A stretch of DNA of 64,000 nt, taken from Diphasiastrum complanatum. Taxonomy: Eukaryota > Streptophyta > Lycopodiopsida > Lycopodiales > Lycopodiaceae. Positions within the stretch are counted from its first letter, which is position 1, and the number at the start of each line of letters is the position of its first letter. Where the stretch lies: positions 24,214,097 to 24,278,096 of the forward strand of contig CM055112.1 in the NCBI GenBank assembly GCA_029204225.1. Reading direction: 5' to 3'. Both the position numbers and the translations under genes were made by a program. Under the pieces are notes generated by a model. The model did not search any database, had not been told where the DNA came from, and worked only from the letters and a program-made list of their open reading frames with translations. Shown here in pieces: positions 1 through 10,699 of the stretch.

Positions 1-1290
1 AAAATGACTCATAAATTTGTGACTTATAAGCGATACAAATAAACTACAGTATCACTGAGTGATATACTCTGTAATTTAAACCAACTAAACTCAGAAGTAT
101 CACTCCTCATTCAGTTAGTTGTACCTGATTTAGAAATATTTGAATGTTTAGGTGTGGGCCCAATATTAACACCACATTCAATCTGATTCCAAATCCCCCA
201 TAGGTCAATAAGTAATTCTCATCGAGATATCTTATTAACCAGCGAGTAATTGTTTCCAAACAATTCTAATCAATATGCATATGTTTTACCGACTAGTTTA
301 TGCATGCATATAAACTTGCGCAAAGAAATCTTGATCCACAAATAATTCAGACAACACATATTTAGCTGAGAATCTTGTAACTCAATTACCTCCACGAGAG
401 AATATTTCTCAAAGAGTGCTATTCCATAACCAAAATCTCGATTGGAGATTATTTCAAAAGAATATATTCTTAGAAGGAATTTCATTCCTTGCATCATCTC
501 ACGGATCCTAGTTCATACTAAGATCAAGTTGAACCCAAAAATCAAGAAATATAAACCGAGTTTCAACAACCCCTTTCTTGTAATTGAACTCTCTGGTTCT
601 AATACGAATGAATTGGATTTGTAATCAGTGTATTTTCTACTAAAAGAATGTTATCTAGATTTCAACAACATTTTTAACAACATTCTAGACTTCCCTTACA
701 TTTTGTAATTAGATTTCAACAACAATCCTTAGAAGATTCCAATAGTATCAAAAATTTCCTATCGATCATGATTGCAGAAATAGGTCCTTCATCTATACAT
801 ATTATGGATTCCTCCCGGAATCAATGCTATAGATGTTTCTCATAGATAACTTTCTATCAACCTACTTCTCCCACTTTTAACAGGCAACTACACAAGTTTC
901 AATAGGTGTCGTATCAGTCTAGATTGGCCTGAAAGAAGTCTTCAAAAATCTTGAAAGTCAAAAATATGGTGTTGCATCAACGTAACTTAATACGTCCCAA
1001 CACATTTACATGAATGACTTCTCCCAAGGTTTTCTTCGTCGTCATAAAATTTATTACCTCTAAGAAAGATTGACCCGTATAATCTGGAAAAGATTATTGA
1101 TCAGCCAAGGCAAATTAATCATAAATTAGAAAACAATGTTAATTAACCTTTTCATGTGCATCGTGAGACGACTGCTTATTATGGATTCACACAAATCACC
1201 ATCAAAACCCTCGTTTAATGCAAGTTTTAACCAAAGATAAAGTTTTGCTCAGATTCTAGGCTGAAACATTAACAGTAATACAGCACTGAA
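1..1290. other. AT-rich stretch without a recognisable gene
   Basis: No conserved protein motif was seen on either strand. The short open frames here (60-75 codons) have no recognisable family signature and are interrupted. The stretch may be eroded retroelement sequence, but I cannot assign it. It ends where LINE reverse-transcriptase homology begins, near 1295. Confidence 0.4.
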
Positions 1291-1294
1291 AGAA

Positions 1295-3305
1295 TGGCAT
1301 GCGGAGACAAAGGAGTTATATGCTATGGGGACAGGCAAGTTTTAGAGCAGGCTACTCCACAGCGGACCAGATATTCATACTGAGATGTATCATTGAGGCG
1401 GCAAAGTTCAGGAAACAAAGAGTCTATTGTTGCTTCGTGGACTTCCGCAAAGCATTTGATTCGGTTCCGCAACACTTGCTGCTCCAGCGTTTGGCATCCC
1501 TTGGTTTCTCACAGGAGGTCATTGCTGCTATCATCACATTATATGGAGTTTTGGCCCGTTTCGTGATGGTGATGGATGGTCTTCATATATTCAATAGTAC
1601 GGTCGAAGTAAAGGCAGGGATGTCCTTTATCACCCACAGCCTTTTTGCTCTATACATTGACGACCTTGAGCGATCATTCGGGAAGAAAGTGGAGATGGCT
1701 GTCCTCTAGCAGATATTGTTATCCCTATCCTTCTTTATGTAGATGATGTGCTTTTACTATCCAGTTCCGCTGCAGGACTTCAGTGACATCTGGATGCCTT
1801 GTATACGTTCTGTCAGATATGGGGGCTGATGGTGAACATTGGTAAGACTAAGGTTATGGTGTTTAACACCAGCAAGCAGCATATGAGAGACACTATGTTC
1901 TATTTTGATGGACAACCTCTCGAGATAGTGGCGTCTTACACATACCTGGGTGTTCTCTTTTCTGGTCCATTGCTTTCTTTTAGACCGTCTACATTGGCTA
2001 GACTCTGCAAGGGGCGCTCTGCTCTTGTTCAGATGGAGATGTTTTCCTCTCCTTATTACGTGCATGACCCAGACACACGTTGTCGCCTCTTTTCTTCAAC
2101 TGTTTCTCCAGTGGCACTATATTCAGCAAAGACATGGTGCCCAGACTTATCTAGAGACACTTGGCGTGACATCTCGCATTTGCAGATTCGCATGCTTAGC
2201 CGGATGATTCGGGCCAAGCAGTCCGTTCCTCATGAGATTATTCTGCGGAGTTTGCTTCTCCTCCACTAATTGTCGAGGCTATTTTCAGGATCATTACGTT
2301 CATTCACAGAATCTCGGAGCTTGACTCTTCCAAATACGTGGTAGCGGCTTTTACATCTTCTTGCACTTTGGCTGGGCAGCGGGCTAAGTCTTCATGGTTT
2401 CAGTATGCTTCGGACTTTCTACATAGCTGGGGATTATCTATGTCTGATCTCCCAAATGGGGACTCATGCATTCATTCGCCGACAGATCTACAGAGCATAG
2501 ATACATATTGTTTGGTCACACCTAGATCCTTCACGAGTTAAGCTTTAGTTATACCGCCTTCACTTTCTTCACCTGGAAGACTCAGGGCTTCCTGTCAGAC
2601 CGAGTTATCTCTCTCAACCGTTGTCTTTTGGCCTGCACTACCGCATTGGTCAGCTTCGGGTCTCTTCTCATCAGCTCGCCATTGAGACCGGCAGATACAC
2701 AAACACGCCACGACCATTACGGATTTGTCGGTGCTGTACATTACAGGAGGCTGAGGATGAGTTTCACTTTATTTTCTTATGTCCAGCTTACTATGAGATC
2801 AGAGGGAGATACCATTGTCTCTATCGGGACACTCCACTCACGCTTGGGTTCCTTCTTTGCCTATTCAGATGCGAGATGTGTTGGTTTACTTTTACGAGAG
2901 ATGTTCTCCTTGAGATCTTCACTTCTATTGGATGATCAGGATGTTGACCGCAGCCAGCCACATATTACACTTTTCTTTCAGAAAAGAGTTAGGGGAGGAT
3001 ACTTCTGATAGTGAGATTGACATTCCAGCTCGTCGACAGAAGCTCCAGCGTTTTCCTCGACCATCCAGAGTTCGTTATCAGAGGCCACCATGTGCCTCAC
3101 ACCAGATCACACAGTTTTTCTCTCTCAGTTAGTGAGTTTTATTCCTCCGCGTAGCTGGTGGTTAAGCTACTGCTTTTGTACCCTCACCATAGCTGGAGGT
3201 TAAGCTTTGCTTTTATTTCAAGTTTATGTCTGTTTTTAGTTTTAGCTGATAGAAATAAGTCCGGCATGGACAATGCTCCTTTCTGATGTACTTTTTCTTT
3301 GTCTT
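1295..3305 (+). pseudogene. 5'-truncated LINE ORF2 remnant (RT to C-terminal zinc knuckle)
   Basis: This is a degraded non-LTR retrotransposon ORF2. Homology starts inside the reverse transcriptase at GQASFRAGYSTADQIF, with the RT A motif CFVDFRKAFDSV near 1435. The B motif is damaged. YVDDVLLLSS, the catalytic YxDD, is at about 1737-1766 in a different frame. It continues with the thumb-like VMVFNTSKQ...SYTYLGVLFSGP (1855-1970) and RLQIRMLSRMIRAKQSVP. It ends with a C-x2-C...H-x4-CPAYYEIRGRYHCLY zinc-binding-like module near 2730-2825. Several frameshifts and stops separate these blocks. The same order of blocks is in the fuller copy at 4620-7789, so both belong to one family. The 5' end is lost, as in typical incomplete target-primed insertions. 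Confidence 0.85.
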
Positions 3306-3310
3306 ATGTG

Positions 3311-3311
<1 letters not shown>

Positions 3312-3366
<55 letters not shown>

Positions 3367-3371
3367 TCTCT
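3312..3371. repeat. (CT)n microsatellite
   Basis: About 60 bp of nearly pure CT dinucleotides with one CAT interruption at 3351. It lies between the 3' region of the first LINE remnant and the 5' region of the next LINE. It may be the simple-repeat tail of the first copy or the 5' edge of the second. Confidence 0.95.
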
Positions 3372-3483
3372 GAGCGAGATGGCTGCTGCTGCTGACTTCC
3401 TCCATCGCTGCTGCTGCTGCCCTGGCCTAGCTCGCCCTACCCTGGTCGCACTCACCTCCCCCCCCTGACCTCCATCGCACTCA

Positions 3484-4569
3484 ATGGCCAGGAAAAAGGG
3501 GAGCCCTCGCTCCCCTTCCTCTCTTTCGCTACCCCTTCCCTCTCCTTTGCAGCTTGTCGCTGGCCCTTCATACACCCCCTCGCTGCCTACTCCCTCTCTC
3601 ACCACCTCTCCCACCCCCTCACTGGCCCTTCCCACCCCCTCGCTGCCTGCTCAGCCTACTCCCGCCCCTCCCACCCCCTCGCTGGCCCTTCCCACCCCCT
3701 CGCTGTCTGCTCAGCCTACTCCCGCCCCTCCCACCCCCTCGTTGGCCCTTCCCAACCCCTCGCTGCCTGCTCACAGTCCTCCCCCCTCTTCCTTGGCCCT
3801 CTCCTTTCTCCATGGTTCTCCTGCCCCCTCCCATTATCCTCTCCCATTCCCTAAAGAAGCCTACTCTCATACGAAAGCATTTGAACAGTACCTTCTCTCT
3901 TGCATGGAACAGATTACACTGGAATCTAGCTATCTGAGGATGGAAATGGGTCAATCGAAAACCACAATACAAGCTATGGCAATCGAGAAGCAAACTATGA
4001 TGGCCCGGATCATATCTTTGGAAGAGACCTTGAGCAGGAAAGAAGAACCCGCCAGCACCACAAAGATCCAAGAATTGGAGGAACGGATTGAGCAACATAA
4101 GGAGGAAACCAAAACATGGGCCTCTCTATTCAAGGAAGACGCTAAAGAAGGTACACACACTTTCAATAGCGTCATCTCAGCCACCATATCCGAAGAAGGA
4201 ATGCGGAAGTATAAATCTCTGAATGTGCGGGTGCGAGGAATTGAAGATACTAAGGCTCCAGTTACTGAAGCATCCAGTTTCCTCACGGATACACTTTCCC
4301 ACCATCACAACGGAATGGAAAAAGCGTGGAGAACTAAAAGAGATCCAACTACACTCATCATACGGTTCACGGGAATAGAGGAGCGGCAAGCTGTCCTTAG
4401 GCTACGAGCTAGGCTGAGAGGTACCCTTGTCTTCATGGACGATGATCTCACACCTATGCAAGTTGCCGAAAGGAGGAAGGTTTTCAGCGAAGCCAAAGCA
4501 CTGGGAAAAAAGGTGATATATCGGGAGGGTAAGGCCCGATACATTGACCCCCAAAAATCTGAGGCATAG
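3484..4569 (+). CDS. LINE ORF1 protein, L1 ORF1p-like (361 aa)
   Basis: An open ORF of 361 codons from ATG 3484 to TAG 4569. Residues ~1-125 are Pro/Ser/Thr/Leu-rich and contain three 20-aa tandem repeats (60-bp DNA repeats at 3618-3790; core LALPTPSLPA). Residues ~135-220 are a Glu/Lys/Gln-rich coiled coil. Residues ~240-355 hold an RRM-like core (LNVRVRGIED), then TTLIIRFTGIEERQAVL, then a C-terminal block with DDDLTPMQVAERRKVF. The coiled coil - RRM - C-terminal-domain order is that of vertebrate L1 ORF1p, an RNA-binding trimer. It differs from the zinc-knuckle ORF1 usual in angiosperm L1 elements. The function (element RNA binding and chaperoning) is inferred from that architecture. It is followed 50 bp later by ORF2. 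Confidence 0.8.
   Translation: MARKKGSPRSPSSLSLPLPSPLQLVAGPSYTPSLPTPSLTTSPTPSLALPTPSLPAQPTPAPPTPSLALPTPSLSAQPTPAPPTPSLALPNPSLPAHSPPPSSLALSFLHGSPAPSHYPLPFPKEAYSHTKAFEQYLLSCMEQITLESSYLRMEMGQSKTTIQAMAIEKQTMMARIISLEETLSRKEEPASTTKIQELEERIEQHKEETKTWASLFKEDAKEGTHTFNSVISATISEEGMRKYKSLNVRVRGIEDTKAPVTEASSFLTDTLSHHHNGMEKAWRTKRDPTTLIIRFTGIEERQAVLRLRARLRGTLVFMDDDLTPMQVAERRKVFSEAKALGKKVIYREGKARYIDPQKSEA
3618..3790 (+). repeat. 60-bp tandem repeats inside LINE ORF1
   Basis: Three in-frame copies of a 60-bp unit begin near 3618, 3678 and 3738. They encode a 20-residue Pro-rich unit (TPSLALPTPSL core). Because the period is a multiple of three, copy-number change keeps the ORF1 frame open. Confidence 0.85.
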
Positions 4570-4619
4570 GGATTTGGGCCCCCCGGACTTAGGAGCGGTT
4601 CGGGGGCCCTCACAAAAGC

Positions 4620-7600
4620 ATGCAGTTAAGTTTATGGAACTGCAATGGTATCCATTCTTCAGCTACAGCAGGAGACTTTAGAGATTTTTGTACTACAGGG
4701 GATATCCTTATACTTACTGAGACACATGAGAGTCTTGAGAGAGGACTTCCTTGCATTGAGAGATTTTGCTGGCTTTCTACTTGCAGAGGGAAGACGAGGG
4801 CACTGACTAGTCGCGGTTCAGGTGGTGTTGCTTGCTTATTTCGAGACTCTCTCCAGCCATGGGTCGAGCTACTATACACTGACGAGCAGGCTCGCTATAT
4901 CTGGATCAGGTTGGACCACAGGTTGATGGAGTTAGATCGTGACATATTCTTGGCTATTTGTTATTTCCCCCCAGAGACATCAGCTTTCACCTCAGAGGAG
5001 GAGTCATCACTTCATTTCATCCTTCTCTGTACACCGCACCACTCTTTTTGATCATTCATATCTCTCACTCTCTGTCGGTCATCTCCACATCACACCTATT
5101 TTCTCTTCGACCCCTACAGCTAAACCCACCTACCACTACACTTCACATCAAACACCACTATACAGAGAAGCCCTCTCCGATCTCCTTACCTATTTCCCAT
5201 ATGAGCATACTTTAGAGGAGCAATCCCTCTTTCTTGTCCAGACCATCCATACTGCAGCTTCCATTGCCTTTTCATCCCCACGGCCCAAAAGACCAGCAAC
5301 GTCATAGACCCTATAACCCCTGGTATGATCAGGAATGCATCCAGCTACATCAAAACCTCATATATGCTTGCTCCCATCTTCCTCATCTGACCAAAACCAT
5401 ATCTCGTGTCTACCGCAGAACCACCAAAAAAAAGAAAATCGCATACAAGATTGGTCAGGGTAAGAAACTGATGGATCTCCTCTTTAGTTCTTCCTCAGGT
5501 TCATTCTGGAAGAGGTTCCTTCCACTGTCACCCCCACCACCACGGATCACAGACCTCAGCACTTGGGTCGCATATGCCACATCATTGTACACCATCCCAG
5601 ATACCCCTCCTCTTCCCACCTCCTGTCTCACGGATACTTCTGCCATATTCACTAACGAACTTATAGAAAAGGCCATCACACGATTCCATTCCCATAAAGC
5701 CAAAGACATTGATGAGCTAGAGGCTGAACTTCTAAAGTATGCTCCCGGCATCCTCTCACCCTTTCTCTCCATCCTATTCAACCGAGCTGTCACCTCTGAT
5801 TTTCCCTCTCCATGGTCCACAAACCTCATTCACCCTATCCACAAAGGCGGGGACCCCATGAAAGTTGACAACTACCGCACCATTATGATCAGTCACCTAT
5901 TCGCTAAAGTATATGGTTCTATCCTACAGTCAGAGATCAGTACAGAGATGGATGCTAGATCACTCCATGCCATTGGACAGGCGGGTTTCAGATCGGGATA
6001 TACTACATCGGATCATATCTTCACTTTGAGGTCCATCATTGAGGAGGCTAAGGCCAAGAGGGAGCGCGTATACTGCTGCTTTGTGGATTTCCGCAAGGCA
6101 TTTGACTCCGTGTCTAGGCATTTATTGATACAAAGACTTCATGATCGGGGCTTTCAGGAGGATACTATACAGGCGGTACTAGCATTGTACAGGCGAGTTA
6201 TTGGCAGGGTCCGACTATCAGGAGTTATTTCACCGGAGGTTGTCAGTACTATTGGTGTCAAACAGGGATGTCCACTCTCTCCTACACTTTTTGGTCTTTA
6301 CATTGACGAGCTAGAGCATGTTATACAGAGTGAAGGGTTGTACATTGGGCGACCTCATTATTGCTATTCTCCTTTATGCTGATGATGTGGTTTTGCTTTC
6401 ACGGACGAGAGAGGGCTTGCAGCGACACTTAGATGCTCTTCTTTCTTTCTGCACACGATGGGGTTTGTCGGTGAATGTGGCCAAAACTAAGGTTATGGTG
6501 TTCAACACCTCTAGGTCTTTCATGATGCGGCAGGAGCTTCTATGGGATGGTCATCCCCTAGAGGTTGTTGATTCCTATACATATCTAGGAGTACTATTCT
6601 CGGGGCCTACGTTCAGCATGAGACACGCAGCTATTTCACGGGTACGGAAGGGCTATGCCTCACTGATAGATTTGGAGAGACTATGTTTCCGCTCACACAT
6701 CAGAGATGCGACTAGTAAGTGTCGGCTCTTTGACACTATGGTTGTGCCCTCAACTATGTATGCTTCCGAGACATGGAGTATGGGTCTGACAGCTACTGAC
6801 TGGGCATATATCTCCCGGCTCCAGATTCGTTTGCTCTCACGGATGATACGGGCTAAGCCCTCAGTACCACACCAGATTATCTTGGCGGAGTTCGCGGTCC
6901 CCCCCCATTCAGATTGAGGCCTTATTCCATATTGTGACATTCATACAGAGGGTAGAGGATCTTCAGGACGGGGGTACACATTATGTAGTTGCAGCTTTAT
7001 CTTCATCCCGGCGCCTACACTCAGAGGGACACCTTTTCTCATGGTACTCCCAAGCTTGCCGTCTCCTCTCCACATTGGGTATCCAGATTAGTGATCTACC
7101 TGCAGGCACCCACCAGTACATCAAAGGCCTCCTTTACAGATCATATCTTCATACCACTTGGCAGGGCCCATTGGGGACCAAGAGTGAATTTTATCGTACA
7201 CACTTTCCATCTCTTGATCCGGCTGGCTGCCCCATAGTATCTGGTTATTTGTTGGAGCATATCACATAGTCTGCGGATAGCGATGGGTCAGTTTCGGGTT
7301 TCTTCACATCAGCTGGCTATCGAGACTGGCAGATACAGTGGCACCCCACGAGAGGACCGGCTCTGTAGTATGTGTGTTACGCATGAGACTGAGGACGAGT
7401 CACATTTCCTCTTCAGATGTCCAGCCTACTATGAGATACGGGGGCGGTACTACTGCTTGTTCAGAGAGCACCCAGTTACACTTTCTACCTTGATATCTTA
7501 TGAGGACCCTAGATGTGTCGCACTTATGATCCGAGAGATGTCAGACCTGAGGAGGAGGAGACTAGATGGTACACCCCTGACACAGCTGAGCATTGATGAG

Positions 7601-7789
7601 TGCATATCCCGTCGGAGACAGAGATCCGAGGTACCCATAGGCAGCGACTCAGATGGAGAGGCCGAGATTCCGGACTCCTTCGTACACCGGCATCAGAGAC
7701 CATGTCGACGGCCAGAGAGACAGTCAGTTAATAGATCACAGCCCAGAGCGCCACGGCAGCAGAGACGACACCGACGGCCTATCCGGTGA
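4620..7789 (+). pseudogene. LINE ORF2 (APE endonuclease + RT), frameshifted
   Basis: The ATG at 4620 opens MQLSLWNCNGIHSS, the N-terminal strand of an APE-type endonuclease, followed by LILTETHES (catalytic Glu) and SGGVACLFRD. After ~5010 the frame jumps straight to a FDHSYLSLSV block that resembles the endonuclease C-terminus. About 100 residues, including the GDFNA strand, are therefore deleted. RT motifs follow: NYRTIMISHLFAKVY, GQAGFRSGYTTSDHIF, CCFVDFRKAFDSV (A), GVKQGCPLSPTLFGLYIDEL (B) and LLYADDVVLLS (C, ~6371-6403). A thumb region and a C-x2-C...H-x4-CP zinc module with YYEIRGRYYC (~7350-7460) close it. At least five frame changes (near 5040, 5270, 6330, 6910, 7270) make it inactive. 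The protein would nick DNA and prime reverse transcription at the target. Confidence 0.9.
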
Positions 7790-8035
7790 CAGAGGTCCAG
7801 GGCACATCTAATCACACCCTCACAGCATACCATCCACCATTTCTTTCATGTTGATGGGCATCGTGATATATGATTCCAGGCTATTGGATCCTGACTGGGC
7901 CAGCTGTCTTTATGCATTGTATTTGCAGTTATTTAGTTTTTATAGATGATTGAGCTTTAAGCTCCTATGTGCACACTTGACATGTACCTTTTCTTAGTCC
8001 AATGTACCTTAGGGTATTCAAAGACATTAATAAAA

Positions 8036-8060
8036 TCTTTCTTTCTTTCTTTCTTTCTCT
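8036..8060 (+). repeat. (TTTC)n 3' tail of LINE copy A
   Basis: Directly after AAGACATTAATAAAATC comes (TTTC)5 then TCTC. This family ends in a pyrimidine simple repeat rather than poly(A). The next LINE begins immediately after it. Confidence 0.85.
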
Positions 8061-9130
8061 CATAGGTCCTGACACAGGAGGGACATCTCACGTATCATAA
8101 GTGCCACACATCTAGGGTCCTCATATGAGATGAGGGATCGTAATGTAACTGGTGTCTGACGAAAAAGGCAATGATATCGTCCTCTAATCTCATAGTAAGC
8201 TGGGACATGTGAAAAGGAAATGCTCCTCTGTCTCAACCATAGATAATGAGCATAACTGACAAAAACGCTCGTCATGTGGGGTACCCTGGAAGCGTCCAGT
8301 CTCAATCGCCAACTGGTGTGAGGACACTCGGAACTGGCCCAGAATAAATCGGAGCCCATGAGATAGCCCTGAGGTGAGATAGTGTGGTAAAACTGGAAAC
8401 CCAACTGTGTCTAGCTCCAGAAAGTGTGTCCTGTAATAGTCGGGTTTGACCCCGAGCTGTCCTTGCCATGTCCGGCTCAGGTATGCCCTATAGAGAAAGC
8501 GTCTGATATGCTCATGGGTGCCCGATGGAAGGTCTGTGATAGAAATCCCAAGTGTATCCAGTATCCGGGAGGCCTGAGAAAACCATGATAGTCGATGCCC
8601 CTGACCATAAAGGTCTCGCGATGAGGCAAGTGCCGTCTGTGTGTATCTCTGCTCATTTGTGGGTAACGTCATAATACGCTGAATATGTAGAATAAGTTGA
8701 AAGATGGCGAATAGCTGAATGGGAGGGACTGCGAACTCTGTCAGGATAATCTGATGTGGGACAGATGGCTTAGCCCGTATCATACGAGATAGCATGAGAA
8801 CCTGCAGTCGTGAAATGCTGGCCCAATCCGAAAATGTAAGACCTGCACACCATACCTCTGCTGCGTATAGGGCTGTGGGAGTAATGAGAGTATCAAAAAG
8901 CTGACATTTACTCGAGGCATCCCGAATAAACCGTCTGAAACAGAAGCGCTCTAACTGGACAAGGGAGGCGTGACCCTTACCAAGTCTGGCGGAGGCTGCC
9001 TGTCGCATGCCAAAGATAGGACCTGTAAAAAGCACGCCAAGGTAAGTGTAAGAAGATACGACCTCCAAGGGTTGCCTATCAAAGATGAGTTCCTGGCGCT
9101 GCATAAAAGCTCTCGACAGCTCAGCACACC
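8061..9130 (-). pseudogene. Inverted ORF2 3' half of LINE copy B
   Basis: Minus-strand coding sequence collinear with the ORF2 3' half of copy A: RAFMQRQELIFDRQPLEVV, SYTYLGVLFTGP, VLMLSRMIRAKPSVPHQII, GQFRVSSHQLAIETGRF, the zinc module FCQLCSL...EEHFLFTCP, then after one frameshift near 8195 YYEIRGRYHCLFR and ALMIREMS. Only one frameshift interrupts about 350 codons, so this copy is younger than the one at 1295-3305. It has no start and no catalytic RT core, so it cannot be functional. Confidence 0.88.
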
Positions 9131-9149
9131 TATCCAGACTCACAGTCTC

Positions 9150-9640
9150 AGATTACATCCTTTTTCTCTCGCCGGAGATCACGCTCTGATGCAGACATGA
9201 CTAACAGCGATTGCGACGACATTCCCAGACCTAGGATACAGAGACGACGCATCACCCAGCCTCAGGCGGTCACGAGAGTTACACGCCCTACCAGACCTCT
9301 TACACAGAGACACACTATACATGCTCCTGTTCACAGGTGACGTCAGCGGGCTCCTGCACTTCCTCATGCTACAGCTCTCATTACATCCTTCTACAGCGCC
9401 AGTACAGACCTGGCATCTTGACATGGACACATTTGACTACCATGCACAGAGATTATCATTTATGTAGTTATCTTAACTTGTACTAGATGTTTCCTTTTTT
9501 TTCTTTATTCAGTTTTTGGAGGCATTTACACGCTCCACGGTTACCACATACTTGACATGTATTTCCTCAGTCTTATATGCCTTTTGGCATGGAAAAGACA
9601 TTAATAAAGCTTCTTTTTCTTCTTCTTCTCTCTCTCTCTC
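9150..9640 (+). other. 3' UTR and tail of LINE copy B
   Basis: Forward-oriented 3' segment. It has a short Ser/Asp/Arg-rich C-terminal coding remnant near 9205-9400, then non-coding sequence with GACATGTATTTCCTCAGTC, then AAGACATTAATAAAGCTTC and a TTC/TC-rich tail (9611-9640). Similar blocks are present in copies A and C. Confidence 0.75.
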
Positions 9641-9998
9641 TGTTACGAGCTCGTAACCAGTGCCGAACCCTAGAGGACACAGATAGGTCAGACACCACAG
9701 TCAGGGTCGTGTCCAGCGTACATGACCAACAGGGCAAGACAGTGTGAGCAGTGTGCCCCAGCACGGTCCATAGCTATGGTGGGCCTAACACAGCCTAGGG
9801 ACCCTATCAGTAGGATAGGGCTCCCAATTGGGTCCCGACGTGCAGTCGGCCACGTCAGTGCCACGTGGCCGACACTTGGCAGTTCCATGCTACCAGTCCT
9901 CACACTGGGCTAGGAGGGGCTTACTCTATATCAGAGGGTAGGCAAGGTTGGGTGGATCAATTAGTGTTTGCCCTACTGTGGTGTTAGGATCTATTACA
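9641..9998 (+). repeat. 5' LTR of gypsy element 1
   Basis: Starts TGTTACGAGC, ends TCTATTACA, 358 bp. It contains a TATA-like CTCTATATCAG at ~9924-9934 and a CCACGTGGCC-type palindrome near 9860. It is paired with 14038-14379 by near-identity. Confidence 0.93.
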
Positions 9999-9999
9999 C

Positions 10000-10012
10000 T
10001 GGTATCAGAGCC
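10000..10012 (+). promoter_or_regulatory. Primer binding site, initiator tRNA-Met
   Basis: TGGTATCAGAGCC lies one base after the LTR end. It is complementary to the 3' end of plant initiator tRNA-Met, the usual minus-strand primer of plant Ty3/gypsy elements. Confidence 0.93.
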
Positions 10013-10699
10013 ATCTCCATCCTAGGGAGTTCAGGAGCAGCACTAGAGAAAGCTATCAGAAGATAGGAAATGTTTCTCAGTTTCTCAAGAAAGATTAGAG
10101 GAGGAGAATCGTTGTAGGTGCAGCTTTCAAACCCTTGAAATTCACTGAGAATTTACAGTTGTAGGAAGTAGAATTCCTTCTGTAGGTAAATCACTGGAAA
10201 GGCAGCAATCTATATCAGATTTCAGACATCTGACAGGAGATTTTAGAAAGGATTTAGAGTAGAAACCAGCGAGCAGGTCCATCGCTGTAGGATCAGACAT
10301 CTACCTCTGAAATTTTAGAGAATTCCAAGGAAGTCTGAGGGGTTTTCAAGCAAATTTTCCTAGCAGGGCCAGCGCTGGACATGGAGGTGATAAAGTGGAA
10401 TTTCATCCCTGTTTTTCGAGATTTCTCAGAAGTTTGAGCTTCAAACTTGATTGCCACAGACCAGCGACCTACCAGCTGAAGTCAACTCAGAGATTCAAGC
10501 GGATTTTTGAGTTGTAAATTGAACAAATTGGGCCAGACAGGTTGTTGTCCAGACAGCGAGGGCAGGGACTTCAAAAATTCCGGATTTTTCTTGCATATTT
10601 CCGGTTTTTACTCAGTTTGTTGGAGCCCCACACCTTAAATCAGATCAGTCAGCTACTCAACTCAAGAACCGGGAAATTTGACACCGTTTTGACAACTGG

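Larger units (their letters stand above)
3372..8060 (+). mobile_element. Nearly full-length LINE (copy A)
   Basis: A non-LTR retrotransposon with two ORFs in the order expected for an APE-type LINE. There is a short 5' region, ORF1 (3484-4569), a 50-bp gap, the ORF2 remnant (4620-7789), a roughly 240-bp 3' UTR, then AAGACATTAATAAAATC and a (TTTC)n tail instead of poly(A). The same 3' terminal block ends the copies at 9590-9640 and 17455-17490, which fixes the 3' end. The exact 5' end is uncertain because a CT microsatellite adjoins it. The element is not autonomous: ORF2 has at least five frameshifts and an internal endonuclease deletion. Confidence 0.85.
8061..9640. mobile_element. LINE copy B with a 5' inversion
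   Basis: The segment 8061 to ~9130 is ORF2 sequence on the minus strand. The segment from ~9150 to 9640 is the 3' part of the same family on the plus strand: the acidic C-terminal tail around 9210-9400, a 3' UTR, AAGACATTAATAAAGC and a CT-rich tail. The two halves are contiguous in the element map, because the inverted piece ends just after RCVALMIREMS and the direct piece begins shortly downstream of that block. This is the structure expected from twin priming of a LINE. A gypsy LTR element starts at 9641, exactly in the tail. Confidence 0.85.

Noticed and set aside
270..497. 75-codon minus-strand open frame
   Set aside because: No family signature, no supporting context, and composition typical of chance frames in AT-rich DNA.
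3213..3635. 140-codon minus-strand frame with Arg/Glu repeats
   Set aside because: Created by the (CT)n microsatellite read as GAGAGA, opposite LINE ORF1.
3554..4098. Pro-rich and Gly/Arg-rich frames overlapping LINE ORF1
   Set aside because: Shadow frames of the 60-bp repeat in ORF1. Only the 3484-4569 frame has coiled-coil and RRM-like content.
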